This document shows, piece by piece, positions 55,726 to 64,000 of a stretch of DNA of 64,000 nt. The position numbers and the translations under genes were made by a program. The DNA is from Chitinophaga sp. sic0106 (GTDB taxonomy: Bacteria; Bacteroidota; Bacteroidia; Chitinophagales; Chitinophagaceae), in the NCBI RefSeq assembly GCF_019219075.1, contig NZ_JAHUWJ010000001.1, positions 62,001 through 126,000 on the forward strand, given 5' to 3'. The notes beneath the pieces were generated by a model. That model worked only from the letters and a program-made list of their open reading frames with translations, did not search any database and was not told where the DNA came from. The stretch's first letter is position 1. Each line of letters begins with the position of its first letter.

Positions 55726-57404
55726 AAGGAACTGCCTTTCCCTTCTTCGCTGCTAACCCCAATGCGCCCGCCCTGAGCCTCAATAAACTCTTTTGAGATA
55801 GCCAGCCCCAGGCCGCTGCCTTTGGAGCCGCTTGCCCCCGGCACCTGGAAAAAACGGTCGAATATTTTTTCGGTAAACGCTGCCGGAATGCCTTTGCCAT
55901 GGTCCTTTACGGTAAAATGCACCATGCCATCATCCGCAGTTACCTGCAGGTTGATCTGCGCTTGTTCGGGAGAATAACGAATCGCGTTCGTCAGAAAGTT
56001 TACCAGCACCCAGGCCGTTTTTTCCACGTCCGCCAGCACTGGTGGCATGTCCGCAGCTATATCGGCATCAATGGTAATATTGCGCTGAGCTGCCTGTTTT
56101 TGTACCGTATCCAACGCATATTGAACAATTTGCTGCGGCGCTACCGGCTGCGGTTGCAGCTGTATGTTACCGCTTTCCACCTGCGACAGATCCAGGAGCT
56201 CACTCACTATTTTTATCATCCGGCGGTTGTCCTGCTTCAGGCTATCGACTAATTCTTTCTGTTCCTCCGAAAGCTGTCCTACACGTATATCTTCGAGGAG
56301 TTTGAGGCTGAAGTCTGACGATGCCAGCGGCGTTTTTAATTCATGGGAAATGGTAGCAATAAAATGTGTTTTAGCCAGGTCATGCTCCTTGAATGCCGTA
56401 ATATTTTTGAGGATGATCACATAGCCGATACGCTCATTTTCATGATTGATATTCGCAACTTCTTTGGTAAAAAACGATTCCTTTCCTTCTACCACAATCT
56501 TGAGTGGTAATGTATCCTGGCTACCAACAAGGTATCGCAGCAGGTCGTTGTACTTACCCGCATCGGCTGCGGATTGGCCTACCAGGTCTTTTTCCTTCAT
56601 GTTGAGCAACTGTAGTGCTTCCGCATTGGCAAAAAGAATAACGTTATTATTATCGAAGCCGATGGTGGCGTCTTTCAGGCTGCTGATAACTGCTTCTGCA
56701 CGCTGTTTTTCAAACAGAATACGGGCGATGTTGCTATGTTCATATTCATCCAGGCGCTGCGCCATGGTATTAAACGCAGTAGCCAGCTCACCGAATTCAT
56801 CCCCGGTTTTAAAGTGCAGGCGTTTGCTGTATTGCTTGTTGGCAATGTCTTTGATCCCTTCGGTCAACTCATGAATGGGGTTGGCAATGTAACCGGGGAA
56901 GTTATACACAAAAGTTAATCCTACGAGAAAGCACACCCCGCTGATGATAGCGATGTACCATAAAGCGTGATCTGCCGCCTTTTTCACCGTTTCATTTTTA
57001 CCGACGATGGCATTCATGTTCAGGTCCATGATCTGGTAGATGCCTCGCTTGATAGCTGCAATATCAGCAGGGGAGTAGGCAGTATCTTTGCTGATACGTG
57101 CAAATATGGAACTCACCTCTGCTGTGGCGTCCTTTTCTCCACGTTCGGTAACATTTACCTGTTGCTTATGTAGATTGGCTGCAAAGGTTCGTATCGCCGT
57201 ATCGCGGTGCTGCGGCAGCTCTTCGAGTGCCACCAGCATATTCTTGCTGTATTCAAGCGATTCATAGTTGTCTTTGAGAATGATCTTTGCCTTTTCGTTT
57301 AGCCGGTTCAGGTAGTAATATCCCAACACGCTTACCAACAGTAGCATGATGTAAAGAAACAATACCCCGAGGGTGATCTTCGTTTTCAGCCTGAACTTAC
57401 TCAT
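55701..57404 (-). CDS. Sensor histidine kinase completing a split KdpD system
   Basis: 567 residues. TM1 ~10-31, a periplasmic helical domain ~35-145, TM2 ~148-170, HAMP ~172-225, PAS ~232-340, HisKA with His354 in TISHELKTPLASS, and HATPase ~450-565 with NFLTNAIRYS, DHGKGIP and GSGLGLAISKEF. The start codon overlaps the stop of the KdpD sensor module by 4 bp (ATGA), so translation is coupled. In Bacteroidetes kdp loci the kinase half of KdpD is often such a separate protein; here it is inferred to read turgor or potassium signals with the module upstream. A partner response regulator is not in the window. Confidence 0.93.
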   Translation of the reverse strand: MSKFRLKTKITLGVLFLYIMLLLVSVLGYYYLNRLNEKAKIILKDNYESLEYSKNMLVALEELPQHRDTAIRTFAANLHKQQVNVTERGEKDATAEVSSIFARISKDTAYSPADIAAIKRGIYQIMDLNMNAIVGKNETVKKAADHALWYIAIISGVCFLVGLTFVYNFPGYIANPIHELTEGIKDIANKQYSKRLHFKTGDEFGELATAFNTMAQRLDEYEHSNIARILFEKQRAEAVISSLKDATIGFDNNNVILFANAEALQLLNMKEKDLVGQSAADAGKYNDLLRYLVGSQDTLPLKIVVEGKESFFTKEVANINHENERIGYVIILKNITAFKEHDLAKTHFIATISHELKTPLASSDFSLKLLEDIRVGQLSEEQKELVDSLKQDNRRMIKIVSELLDLSQVESGNIQLQPQPVAPQQIVQYALDTVQKQAAQRNITIDADIAADMPPVLADVEKTAWVLVNFLTNAIRYSPEQAQINLQVTADDGMVHFTVKDHGKGIPAAFTEKIFDRFFQVPGASGSKGSGLGLAISKEFIEAQGGRIGVSSEEGKGSSFYFSLPRG

Positions 57405-58525
57405 GATAGTATTATGAGGTCTATATCGTTGGAAGAAAGTGTTTTCAGCAGCTTGTTAAACATGCTTGTCTGCAAAATTATGCGAAACAGGCTGATATGT
57501 GGTTTACCAATGCATACGGTAGTCACCTGCTTTTCTAACGCCAATTTAATAATAGCGGTTGATATATCGGCACTGTGTTCCTGTATTACTTCGGCGCCCA
57601 GCTCTGTAGCCAGCTTGAGGTTATTGATCAGGTGCCGCTGGGCGGCCAGTGCAATTTTATCGGCACTTTCGCCGGGTGTTTGCACATAAACCACATACCA
57701 GTCGGCATGATAATAAGCCGCCAGCCGGGCGGTTTTTCTGATCACCTTTCTGGCTACCTCATCATTGGTAGAGATGCAGGCGAGGAAGCTCTCATGGCGC
57801 ATTTGCTGGTTGCGCGGAATCTCCGTTTCAACCTTTCTTTCTACCTGGTTCGTTACTTCTTTAAGCGCCAGCTCCCTGAGCTGTAAAATTTTATCGGCCT
57901 GGAAGAAATTGCGCATGGCTGTTTCCACCTTTGACTGATCATAGATCTTACCTTCTTTAAGCCTTGTAATCAGCTCATCAGCAGTAAGGTCGATGTTCAC
58001 CACCTCATTAGCCATCTGCAGCATACTATCCGGAATTCGCTCCTGTACTTCTACGCCGGTGATTGCCTTTACTTCCTGATTAATACTTTCAATATGCTGG
58101 ATGTTAACGGCAGAAATGACATTGATACCAGCATTGAGCAGTTCTACCACATCCTGCCAGCGCTTTTCATTTTTTGAGCCCGGTATGTTGGTATGCGCCA
58201 GCTCATCTACGAGTACCCATTCCGGTGATAGCAGCAGGATGGCGTTGAGGTCCATATCCTCCAGCAGCTTGCCTTTATAAAACACCTGCTTGCGTGGGAT
58301 CATGGGCAGTCCTTCCAGCAGCGCATGAGTTTCTTTACGGTTATGTGTTTCTATATAACCGATCTGTACATTGACATTGTTTCTGACCATGGAATGCGCT
58401 TCCTGCAACATGCGGAAAGTTTTACCTACACCGGCACTCATGCCGATGTAGATTTTAAACTTCCCTCTGCCTGACTGGCCAGCCAGTTGCAGGTAGCGCG
58501 CAACCGAGTGTTCTTTTTCTGTCAT
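57401..58525 (-). CDS. kdpD: KdpD N-terminal sensor module with universal-stress domain
   Basis: 374 residues. The KdpD domain (~18-225) has Walker A GMSAGVGKT (28-36), GYIETHNRKET and VLVDELAHTNIPGS. A USP domain occupies ~243-374 (FLACISTNDEVARKVIRK, ending in NDIDLIIL). It lacks the membrane segments, GAF and kinase domains of the ~890-residue Escherichia coli protein; these functions are supplied in part by the downstream kinase. It is therefore a split KdpD. The gene is 9 bp after the porin gene and overlaps the kinase gene by 4 bp. The protein is probably cytosolic and binds ATP or c-di-AMP-like ligands, as inferred from the family. Confidence 0.93.
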   Translation of the reverse strand: MTEKEHSVARYLQLAGQSGRGKFKIYIGMSAGVGKTFRMLQEAHSMVRNNVNVQIGYIETHNRKETHALLEGLPMIPRKQVFYKGKLLEDMDLNAILLLSPEWVLVDELAHTNIPGSKNEKRWQDVVELLNAGINVISAVNIQHIESINQEVKAITGVEVQERIPDSMLQMANEVVNIDLTADELITRLKEGKIYDQSKVETAMRNFFQADKILQLRELALKEVTNQVERKVETEIPRNQQMRHESFLACISTNDEVARKVIRKTARLAAYYHADWYVVYVQTPGESADKIALAAQRHLINNLKLATELGAEVIQEHSADISTAIIKLALEKQVTTVCIGKPHISLFRIILQTSMFNKLLKTLSSNDIDLIILS

Positions 58526-58534
58526 GCTGTTATT

Positions 58535-59602
58535 TTAAAACCATACTGCCAGGGAAGCAGTGATGGCCCCGTTGGTGTTTTTAGGTGTTTCCTGCTTAAT
58601 AAACGTTTTATCTTTCCCGTCAAACACGCGTCCTTCTATACGAAACATTACATTATTAACTGGTGTGAAGTCAGCGTTCAGGGAAAAGCCGGATGTTTTA
58701 AAGCCATTGGGCGTGCCGGTAGCGATGATCACACCATCTTTATCCGCGTAGTATTCCGCTCTTCCTGCCAGTGCAAATTTGGGCGTAAAGGCATACCTGG
58801 CCACTATGATCGGACTGACCCAGCTGGAGTAATCGCCCGATCCTTTTTCTTTTTGTTGCAGGCCGTAGTCGCAGCCTGCGGTGAAGCTGAATTTATCCGT
58901 GATGCTGAACGTACCATAAAGGTCGTTAAAGTAGCGCATTTTACGTGTAGAATCCGGGGTATCACTTCCGATATAGGTGCTCCAGTTCAGCAATACTTTC
59001 GACGATGGTTTAAACACTATCTGGGTACCAAAGCTGGGTGTCTGGTTACCATCCACTTTTTTGATGCGTTGCCAGCCGTTCAGGTACATGGCCGCGAAGC
59101 TCCATTGGTCGTTGGGCGCCCAGGTCGCTTTTACTCCCGCTTCATAGTAAGGTGTATTTTCCGCCATAATACTGCGGGTAAGGGTATAGCAGTCTTTCCC
59201 AATGGCACTTTCAAAGCCGATATGGGAGGGCATAATACCAGCGTCAATCCACACCTGGCCTACGCGCACTCCTGCATTGGCCTCATATACATACTGGAAA
59301 ATGGATGGTTCCGCGGCGAGATTATATTGCGCGTAAGTACCGGTCATGAGTCCAACGTTGGCGCGTACACGATCACTGGTATAGTTGGCCTTTACCATGG
59401 CCATGTTGATATTTAGCTCGTTGTGTTTATTATAGCTGTACAGGAATCCGGGAGCCTGGTGGTTGGCGGGTTCTGCAAAGTTATAGCTGTAATAGGCTTC
59501 CGCATAGCCGGAGATGGTAAGCGTACCATTTTTTGTGGAGTCCTGGCCATAGCTATGGATAGTTGCAGCAAGCATGCCTGCAAGCAGAATAGTCTTTTTC
59601 AT
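58535..59602 (-). CDS. Outer-membrane porin of the Kdp operon (BBP2/OmpL-like)
   Basis: 355 residues. Signal peptide MKKTILLAGMLAATIHSYGQ, then alternating beta strands (LTISGYAEAYYSYNF, VRANVGLMTGTYAQYNL, WSFAAMYLNGWQ, FRIEGRVFDG) and a terminal aromatic residue (AVWF). This is the putative beta-barrel porin-2 type found in Bacteroidetes kdp operons. It is inserted 6 bp after kdpC and 9 bp before kdpD, so it is co-expressed. A role in letting K+ or osmolytes through the outer membrane when potassium is scarce is inferred, not shown. Confidence 0.85.
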   Translation of the reverse strand: MKKTILLAGMLAATIHSYGQDSTKNGTLTISGYAEAYYSYNFAEPANHQAPGFLYSYNKHNELNINMAMVKANYTSDRVRANVGLMTGTYAQYNLAAEPSIFQYVYEANAGVRVGQVWIDAGIMPSHIGFESAIGKDCYTLTRSIMAENTPYYEAGVKATWAPNDQWSFAAMYLNGWQRIKKVDGNQTPSFGTQIVFKPSSKVLLNWSTYIGSDTPDSTRKMRYFNDLYGTFSITDKFSFTAGCDYGLQQKEKGSGDYSSWVSPIIVARYAFTPKFALAGRAEYYADKDGVIIATGTPNGFKTSGFSLNADFTPVNNVMFRIEGRVFDGKDKTFIKQETPKNTNGAITASLAVWF

Positions 59603-59608
59603 GATTAC

Positions 59609-60172
59609 TTATTTCAATTCGTCTAATGCTACATTGAGTTTCAGCACATTCACCGTAGGTGTGCCGAGCATCCCCAGCAGGGGCTGTTTAGTGTTTGCTG
59701 CTACCAGTTGTTTTATTTTTTCGGGAGATATGGCCCTTGCTTTTGCTACGCGTGCCACCTGAATGTACACGGCAGCAGGGGACAGGTGCGGGTCTAAACC
59801 GCTCGCAGATGCGGTGACCAGCTCGGCAGGGATCTCTGATTTTTTCACCTCCGGGTTATGCACCAGGAAGGTATCAATGCGTTCCTGCACAATTTTCAGG
59901 TAGTCTTCGTTGCCGGGAGCTTTGTTGGAACCACCGGAGCCGGCGGCGTTGTAATCCACGGCCGACGGGCGGCTCCAGAAATATTTATCTTCCGTGAATT
60001 TCTGTGCAATCTGTTCGTAGCCTACTACTTTTCCATTATGCATTACCGTTACACCATCGCCTTTACCGGGGGCCATTTTAGCAATGCCTGCCAGCAGCAG
60101 CGGATATATGCCGCCTAACAGTACTACCAGCACAATTGTCAATTTTATAGAAGGCAAAAGATATTTTTTCAT
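59609..60172 (-). CDS. kdpC: Potassium-transporting ATPase subunit C
   Basis: 187 residues. One N-terminal membrane anchor (IKLTIVLVVLLGGIYPLLL) and a soluble domain with YFWSRPSAVDYNAAGSGGSN, ELVTASASGLDPHLSPAAV and QPLLGMLGTPTVNVLKLN, the conserved KdpC sequence motifs. KdpC stabilises the KdpFABC complex and increases ATP affinity. 18 bp after kdpB. Confidence 0.97.
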   Translation of the reverse strand: MKKYLLPSIKLTIVLVVLLGGIYPLLLAGIAKMAPGKGDGVTVMHNGKVVGYEQIAQKFTEDKYFWSRPSAVDYNAAGSGGSNKAPGNEDYLKIVQERIDTFLVHNPEVKKSEIPAELVTASASGLDPHLSPAAVYIQVARVAKARAISPEKIKQLVAANTKQPLLGMLGTPTVNVLKLNVALDELK

Positions 60173-60190
60173 GATTGGATGTTTAAATAA

Positions 60191-62224
60191 TTACATGAAT
60201 AATGCGATGAGCATATCAATGATTTTGATACCGATGAAAGGCGCGATCACACCGCCTACACCGTATATCAGCAGGTTTCTGCGAAGCAGCGCACTGGCGC
60301 CTATTGGCTTATAGGCCACGCCACGTAATGCCAGCGGTATCAGCAGCGGAATGATGATGGCGTTGAAGATAACGGCACTGAGTATCGCTGTTTCAGGACT
60401 GTGCAGCTTCATGATATTGATACCTTGCAAAGCCGGGATAGAAGCCACGAACAGTGCGGGAACGATGGCGAAGTATTTAGCTACGTCGTTGGCGATGGAG
60501 AAGGTGGTAAGCGTACCACGCGTCATCAGTAGTTGTTTCCCGATTTCCACAATTTCAATCAGCTTGGTAGGGTCGTTATCCAGGTCCACCATGTTGCCGG
60601 CTTCTTTAGCCGCCTGGGTACCGGAGTTCATGGCTACGCCTACATCTGCCTGTGCCAGGGCGGGTGCGTCGTTGGTACCGTCGCCCATCATGGCTACGAG
60701 GCGGCCTTCATTTTGCTCGCGGCGGATGTAACTCATTTTATCTTCCGGTTTGGCTTCAGCTATGAAGTCGTCCACACCGGCTTTGGTAGCGATATATTTA
60801 GCGGTGAGTGGGTTATCGCCGGTTACCATTACCGTTTTTACGCCCATTTTGCGGAGTCGTTCGAAACGTTCGCTGATACCGGGTTTGATGATATCCTGCA
60901 GTTCAATTACCCCTTGCACCTTTCCGTTGAGTGCTACTACCAGCGGGGTGCCACCGTCTTTTGCGATGGCTTCTACGCGGGTGGATGTTTCTTGGGGAAA
61001 AGGGTTACCGGCCTTTTCGGCCAGGTGGCGGATGGCATCGTAGGCGCCTTTACGGATTTTGTTACCGTCCGGCATGTCGATACCGCTACTGCGGGTTTCT
61101 GCGGTGAATTTGATGAGGGTACCGCCGGAGGTATTGAGTGTACTCACAATATCTTTCCCTGCCAGCTCCACGATGGACTTACCTTCCGGCGTTTCGTCGG
61201 AGAGGGAACTGATGGCGCATAAGCGAATGAATTCCAGTTCATTTACACCGGGAGCAGGGTAAAAGTTAGTCGCCTTACGATTACCGATAGTGATGGTACC
61301 GGTTTTATCCAGCAGCAGTACGTCAATATCGCCGGCGGTTTCCACTGCTTTCCCTGATTTGGTGATCACGTTGGCTCTCAGCGCACGGTCCATACCAGCA
61401 ATCCCGATGGCCGAAAGCAAACCACCGATGGTAGTAGGTATCAGGCATACAAACAGGGAAATAAATGCGGCGATGGTGATAGGTGTATTAGCATAGTCTG
61501 CAAAAGGTTTCAGCGTTACACACACGATGATAAACACGATGGTGAAGCTGGCCAGCAGGATGGTTAATGCAATTTCGTTCGGTGTTTTCTGACGGCTGGC
61601 GCCTTCTACGAGGGCGATCATTTTGTCGAGGAAGGATTCACCGGGTTCGGTACTTACCCTTACTTTAATATGATCCGACAATACCTTGGTACCGCCTACC
61701 ACACTGGATTTATCGCCACCCGCTTCGCGGATTACCGGTGCGCTTTCACCGGTAATCGCTGACTCATCGATGCTGGCAAGCCCCTCTACAATTTCTCCAT
61801 CCGCAGGGATAATATCTCCCGGATCACAAACAAAAATATCATTCTTACGCAGCTGTGAGGAGGACACTATTTTGATTTCATTACCGGACTGCTCCAGTTT
61901 TTTAGCGGGTGTTTCTTCACGGGTTTTACGTAAGCTTTCCGCCTGCGCTTTACCTCTGGCTTCCGCAATGGCTTCTGCAAAGTTGGCAAACAGCACGGTG
62001 AGGAAAAGTATAACGAATACGGCTATATTATATGCGGCGCTCCCCTGATCTGTATGGTGGGTAAACAGCGCGTATAAGGCCACTACAAGCATTACGGCGG
62101 TGCCTATTTCCACGGTAAACATCACCGGGTTTTTGATCATCAGCGCAGGGTTCAGCTTCACGAAAGACTGTTTCAGGCTTTCCATAACCAGTTCTCTCGG
62201 AAACAGTTTATTATCTTTATTCAT
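60191..62224 (-). CDS. kdpB: Potassium-transporting ATPase subunit B (P-type ATPase)
   Basis: 677 residues. P-type ATPase catalytic subunit: phosphorylated Asp306 in [14 protein letters not shown] actuator motif in [27 protein letters not shown] hinge, and KdpB-type [20 protein letters not shown]. It hydrolyses ATP to drive K+ uptake through KdpA at the inner membrane. Length matches the family. 20 bp after kdpA. Confidence 0.98.
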   Translation of the reverse strand: MNKDNKLFPRELVMESLKQSFVKLNPALMIKNPVMFTVEIGTAVMLVVALYALFTHHTDQGSAAYNIAVFVILFLTVLFANFAEAIAEARGKAQAESLRKTREETPAKKLEQSGNEIKIVSSSQLRKNDIFVCDPGDIIPADGEIVEGLASIDESAITGESAPVIREAGGDKSSVVGGTKVLSDHIKVRVSTEPGESFLDKMIALVEGASRQKTPNEIALTILLASFTIVFIIVCVTLKPFADYANTPITIAAFISLFVCLIPTTIGGLLSAIGIAGMDRALRANVITKSGKAVETAGDIDVLLLDKTGTITIGNRKATNFYPAPGVNELEFIRLCAISSLSDETPEGKSIVELAGKDIVSTLNTSGGTLIKFTAETRSSGIDMPDGNKIRKGAYDAIRHLAEKAGNPFPQETSTRVEAIAKDGGTPLVVALNGKVQGVIELQDIIKPGISERFERLRKMGVKTVMVTGDNPLTAKYIATKAGVDDFIAEAKPEDKMSYIRREQNEGRLVAMMGDGTNDAPALAQADVGVAMNSGTQAAKEAGNMVDLDNDPTKLIEIVEIGKQLLMTRGTLTTFSIANDVAKYFAIVPALFVASIPALQGINIMKLHSPETAILSAVIFNAIIIPLLIPLALRGVAYKPIGASALLRRNLLIYGVGGVIAPFIGIKIIDMLIALFM

Positions 62225-62244
62225 CTCAAAATCTTATTTAGTAA

Positions 62245-63963
62245 TTATTTATAGAGAGAAAAATATTCCGCGATCGGTCCAAGTGCAAGTGCAGGAAAGT
62301 AGGACAAGGCATTGAGGATTACGATTACTGCGAATGTCATGACGCCGAAGGTGACAGAGTCCGTGCGCAATGTGCCGGCAGATTCCGGAACATATTTTTT
62401 CTTAGCCATCAGGCCCGCAATGGCCACCGGTCCAAGGATCGGCAAATATCTCCCTAAAATCAATATAAACCCGGTGCTCACGTTCCAGAATACATTGTTA
62501 TCTCCCAAACCTTCAAAACCAGAACCGTTGTTGGCGTTGGCAGAGGTGACCTCATACAGCATTTCCGAAAACCCGTGGTAGCCTGGGTTATTGAGCCATG
62601 CTCCCGGTTTTACTGCCCAATCCGCATCCGGATGGTGCACCAGCACATAAGCCGCCAGCGCGGTGCCTGCAAGGATCAGGAAAGGGGAGAGCAGGGTAAT
62701 CAACGCGGCAATCTTCACTTCTCTGGCTTCCAGCTTATGCCCCATAAATTCAGGGGTACGGCCCACCATCAGTCCGGATATAAACACCGCGATGATGATA
62801 TAGATGTAGTAGTTCAGGATACCCACGCCGCAGCCGCCGTACAGGCAGTTGAGCATCATACCCAGCAGCTGCATCAGGCCTGTCATTGGCATCATGCTAT
62901 CATGGAAGCCACAGATGGAACCGGTGGAGATAATGGTGGTAACAGTGCTCCAGTAGCCCGTGGCCGCAGGGCCGAACCGGACTTCTTTACCCTCCATGGA
63001 CCCCGTCAATTGCTGGATTCCCATGTGCGACAGCGCAGGATTACCGGCCATTTCCGCCTGCATGGTGGGTATGAGCAGGCATATCATGCCAATGGTCATG
63101 ATGGCGAAGATGACGTTGGCAAATTTTCTGCGTTGGATAAACATACCCAGCGCAAATACCATAGCGATAGGGATCACTACCTGTGCTACCATTTCTGTGA
63201 TAAAGCCAACATAACTGGGGTTCTCGAAAGGATGGGCGGAGTTAGCGCCAAACCAGCCACCACCGTTGGTTCCCAGGTGCTTAATAGCAATAAATCCGGC
63301 AGCAGGGCCGCGGGATACGTTCACCGTGTCGCCCTGGAGGGTTACAATGGTATCCTTGCCGGCAAAGCTGGCGGGTGAACCGTTGAAGATGAGTATAACG
63401 GCAATGACTATACTCAGTGGCAGTAAAATTCGGGTGATAGTTTTCAGGAATATCTCCCAGAAGTTACCGAGGTTGGTAACTGTTTTATCTTTAAAGGCCT
63501 TGAATACTACTACCAGTGCGGCAATACCGGTGGCGGCACTTACGAACTGCAGGAATGCCAGCACAAATAATTGTGTGAAGTAGGTAACACCGGTTTCTCC
63601 TGAATAGTGCTGCAGGTTACAGTTTACAAGGAAACTGATGGCGGTGTTAAAAGCCAGGTCAGGCGACTGCCCCGGGTTTCCATCCGGATTAAGCGGCAGC
63701 TTATCCTGGAAAAACAGTGCAAAAAATGCGTATACAAACCATACGAGGTTAATGGTGAGCAACGCTTTCATGTGTTGCTTCCAGTCCATTTCCTCTTTAG
63801 GATTGATGCCGGATATTTTATAGAAAAGCTTTTCGATGGGCAGCAGGAAGTCTGACCAAACTTTATCTCCTTTGAAAACCTTAACAATATATCTTGCTAA
63901 CGGCCAGGCAAGTAGTAATGTAAGTCCATAGGTGGCGATTACGCCCAGAATTTCTGTGTTCAT
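62245..63963 (-). CDS. kdpA: Potassium-transporting ATPase subunit A
   Basis: 572 residues, ten or more membrane helices, with the four selectivity-filter-like repeats of KdpA: SFLVNCNLQHYSGE, GTNGGGWFGANSAHPFENP, GFHDSMMP with MLNCLYGGCGVG, and TSANANNGSGFEGL. It binds and passes K+ in the high-affinity KdpFABC pump. It follows kdpF by 7 bp at the window edge and starts with ATG at 63963. Confidence 0.98.
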   Translation of the reverse strand: MNTEILGVIATYGLTLLLAWPLARYIVKVFKGDKVWSDFLLPIEKLFYKISGINPKEEMDWKQHMKALLTINLVWFVYAFFALFFQDKLPLNPDGNPGQSPDLAFNTAISFLVNCNLQHYSGETGVTYFTQLFVLAFLQFVSAATGIAALVVVFKAFKDKTVTNLGNFWEIFLKTITRILLPLSIVIAVILIFNGSPASFAGKDTIVTLQGDTVNVSRGPAAGFIAIKHLGTNGGGWFGANSAHPFENPSYVGFITEMVAQVVIPIAMVFALGMFIQRRKFANVIFAIMTIGMICLLIPTMQAEMAGNPALSHMGIQQLTGSMEGKEVRFGPAATGYWSTVTTIISTGSICGFHDSMMPMTGLMQLLGMMLNCLYGGCGVGILNYYIYIIIAVFISGLMVGRTPEFMGHKLEAREVKIAALITLLSPFLILAGTALAAYVLVHHPDADWAVKPGAWLNNPGYHGFSEMLYEVTSANANNGSGFEGLGDNNVFWNVSTGFILILGRYLPILGPVAIAGLMAKKKYVPESAGTLRTDSVTFGVMTFAVIVILNALSYFPALALGPIAEYFSLYK

Positions 63964-63970
63964 TTTCCGT

Positions 63971-64000
63971 TTAGAATTTTTCAGGTTTCAGCAGTACATA
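63971..64000 (-). CDS. kdpF: Potassium-transporting ATPase subunit F (partial, C-terminus only)
   Basis: The last ten codons read YVLLKPEKF and a stop TAA at 63971, in a frame continuing off the window. This tail and its position 7 bp before kdpA match the small KdpF peptide of Bacteroidetes, which stabilises the complex. Too short for certainty. Confidence 0.75.
   Translation of the reverse strand, partial: YVLLKPEKF

Overview
The window looks like a chromosomal segment of a Bacteroidetes bacterium, most likely a Chitinophaga-like member of the Chitinophagaceae. This is inferred from family content, not from a database match. The indicators are a type IX secretion (T9SS) type B sorting domain on a giant adhesin beside a PorP/SprF protein, TAnnTTTG promoter -7 boxes, weak or absent Shine-Dalgarno sequences, GH92 and GH27 glycosidases, a single-chain PurL, and a kdp operon with a split KdpD.

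Layout. 1-10.6 kb (minus): the 5' part of a porP/sprF-like gene, downstream of a ~3,240-residue Ig-like/discoidin-like repeat adhesin. 10.6-11.1 kb: a divergent intergenic region with repeated TGTTCATTT boxes. 11.1-19.1 kb (plus): a closely spaced run of a NACHT STAND NTPase, a membrane transglutaminase-like protein, a ClC channel with CBS domains, a KefF-like oxidoreductase and a KefB/C-like antiporter. 19.1-21.0 kb (minus): two small proteins and a DUF5009-type membrane protein. 21.2-26.5 kb (plus): M13 metallopeptidase, HflX, Rieske protein and GT39 glycosyltransferase.

26.6-31.0 kb is an accessory, AT-rich patch bounded by two identical tRNA-Asn(GTT) genes. A frameshifted AlbA_2/GHKL-type gene lies there between 35-bp direct repeats that include the tRNA 3' end, which is what an integrated element would leave. 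It is followed by an orphan protein and a family 2 glycosyltransferase. 31.2-34.7 kb: a sulfotransferase and an APS kinase that overlap tail to tail, a small secreted protein and a GH27 alpha-galactosidase. 34.9-39.4 kb: purL and an 843-bp gene-free region with strong hairpins. 39.4-44.3 kb: ABC exporter, double-DTG aspartyl protease with PDZ, and GT87 glycosyltransferase. 44.3-49.0 kb: a GH92 mannosidase facing a GHL10-like hydrolase and CBM9-like protein. 49.0-52.8 kb: S9 peptidase, enoyl-CoA hydratase family protein and an outer-membrane barrel protein.

53.1-64.0 kb holds a hybrid histidine kinase with receiver and HPt, facing a complete high-affinity potassium uptake operon on the minus strand in the order kdpF (partial), kdpA, kdpB, kdpC, porin, kdpD sensor module, histidine kinase. 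No kdpE-like regulator is visible inside the window.

The best candidates for a second look are the NACHT/transglutaminase/ion-transport run, the tRNA-Asn-associated element, the exact 20-bp sequence shared by the adhesin/NACHT and hybrid-kinase upstream regions, the overlapping sulfotransferase/APS kinase pair, and the structured gene-free region upstream of purL.
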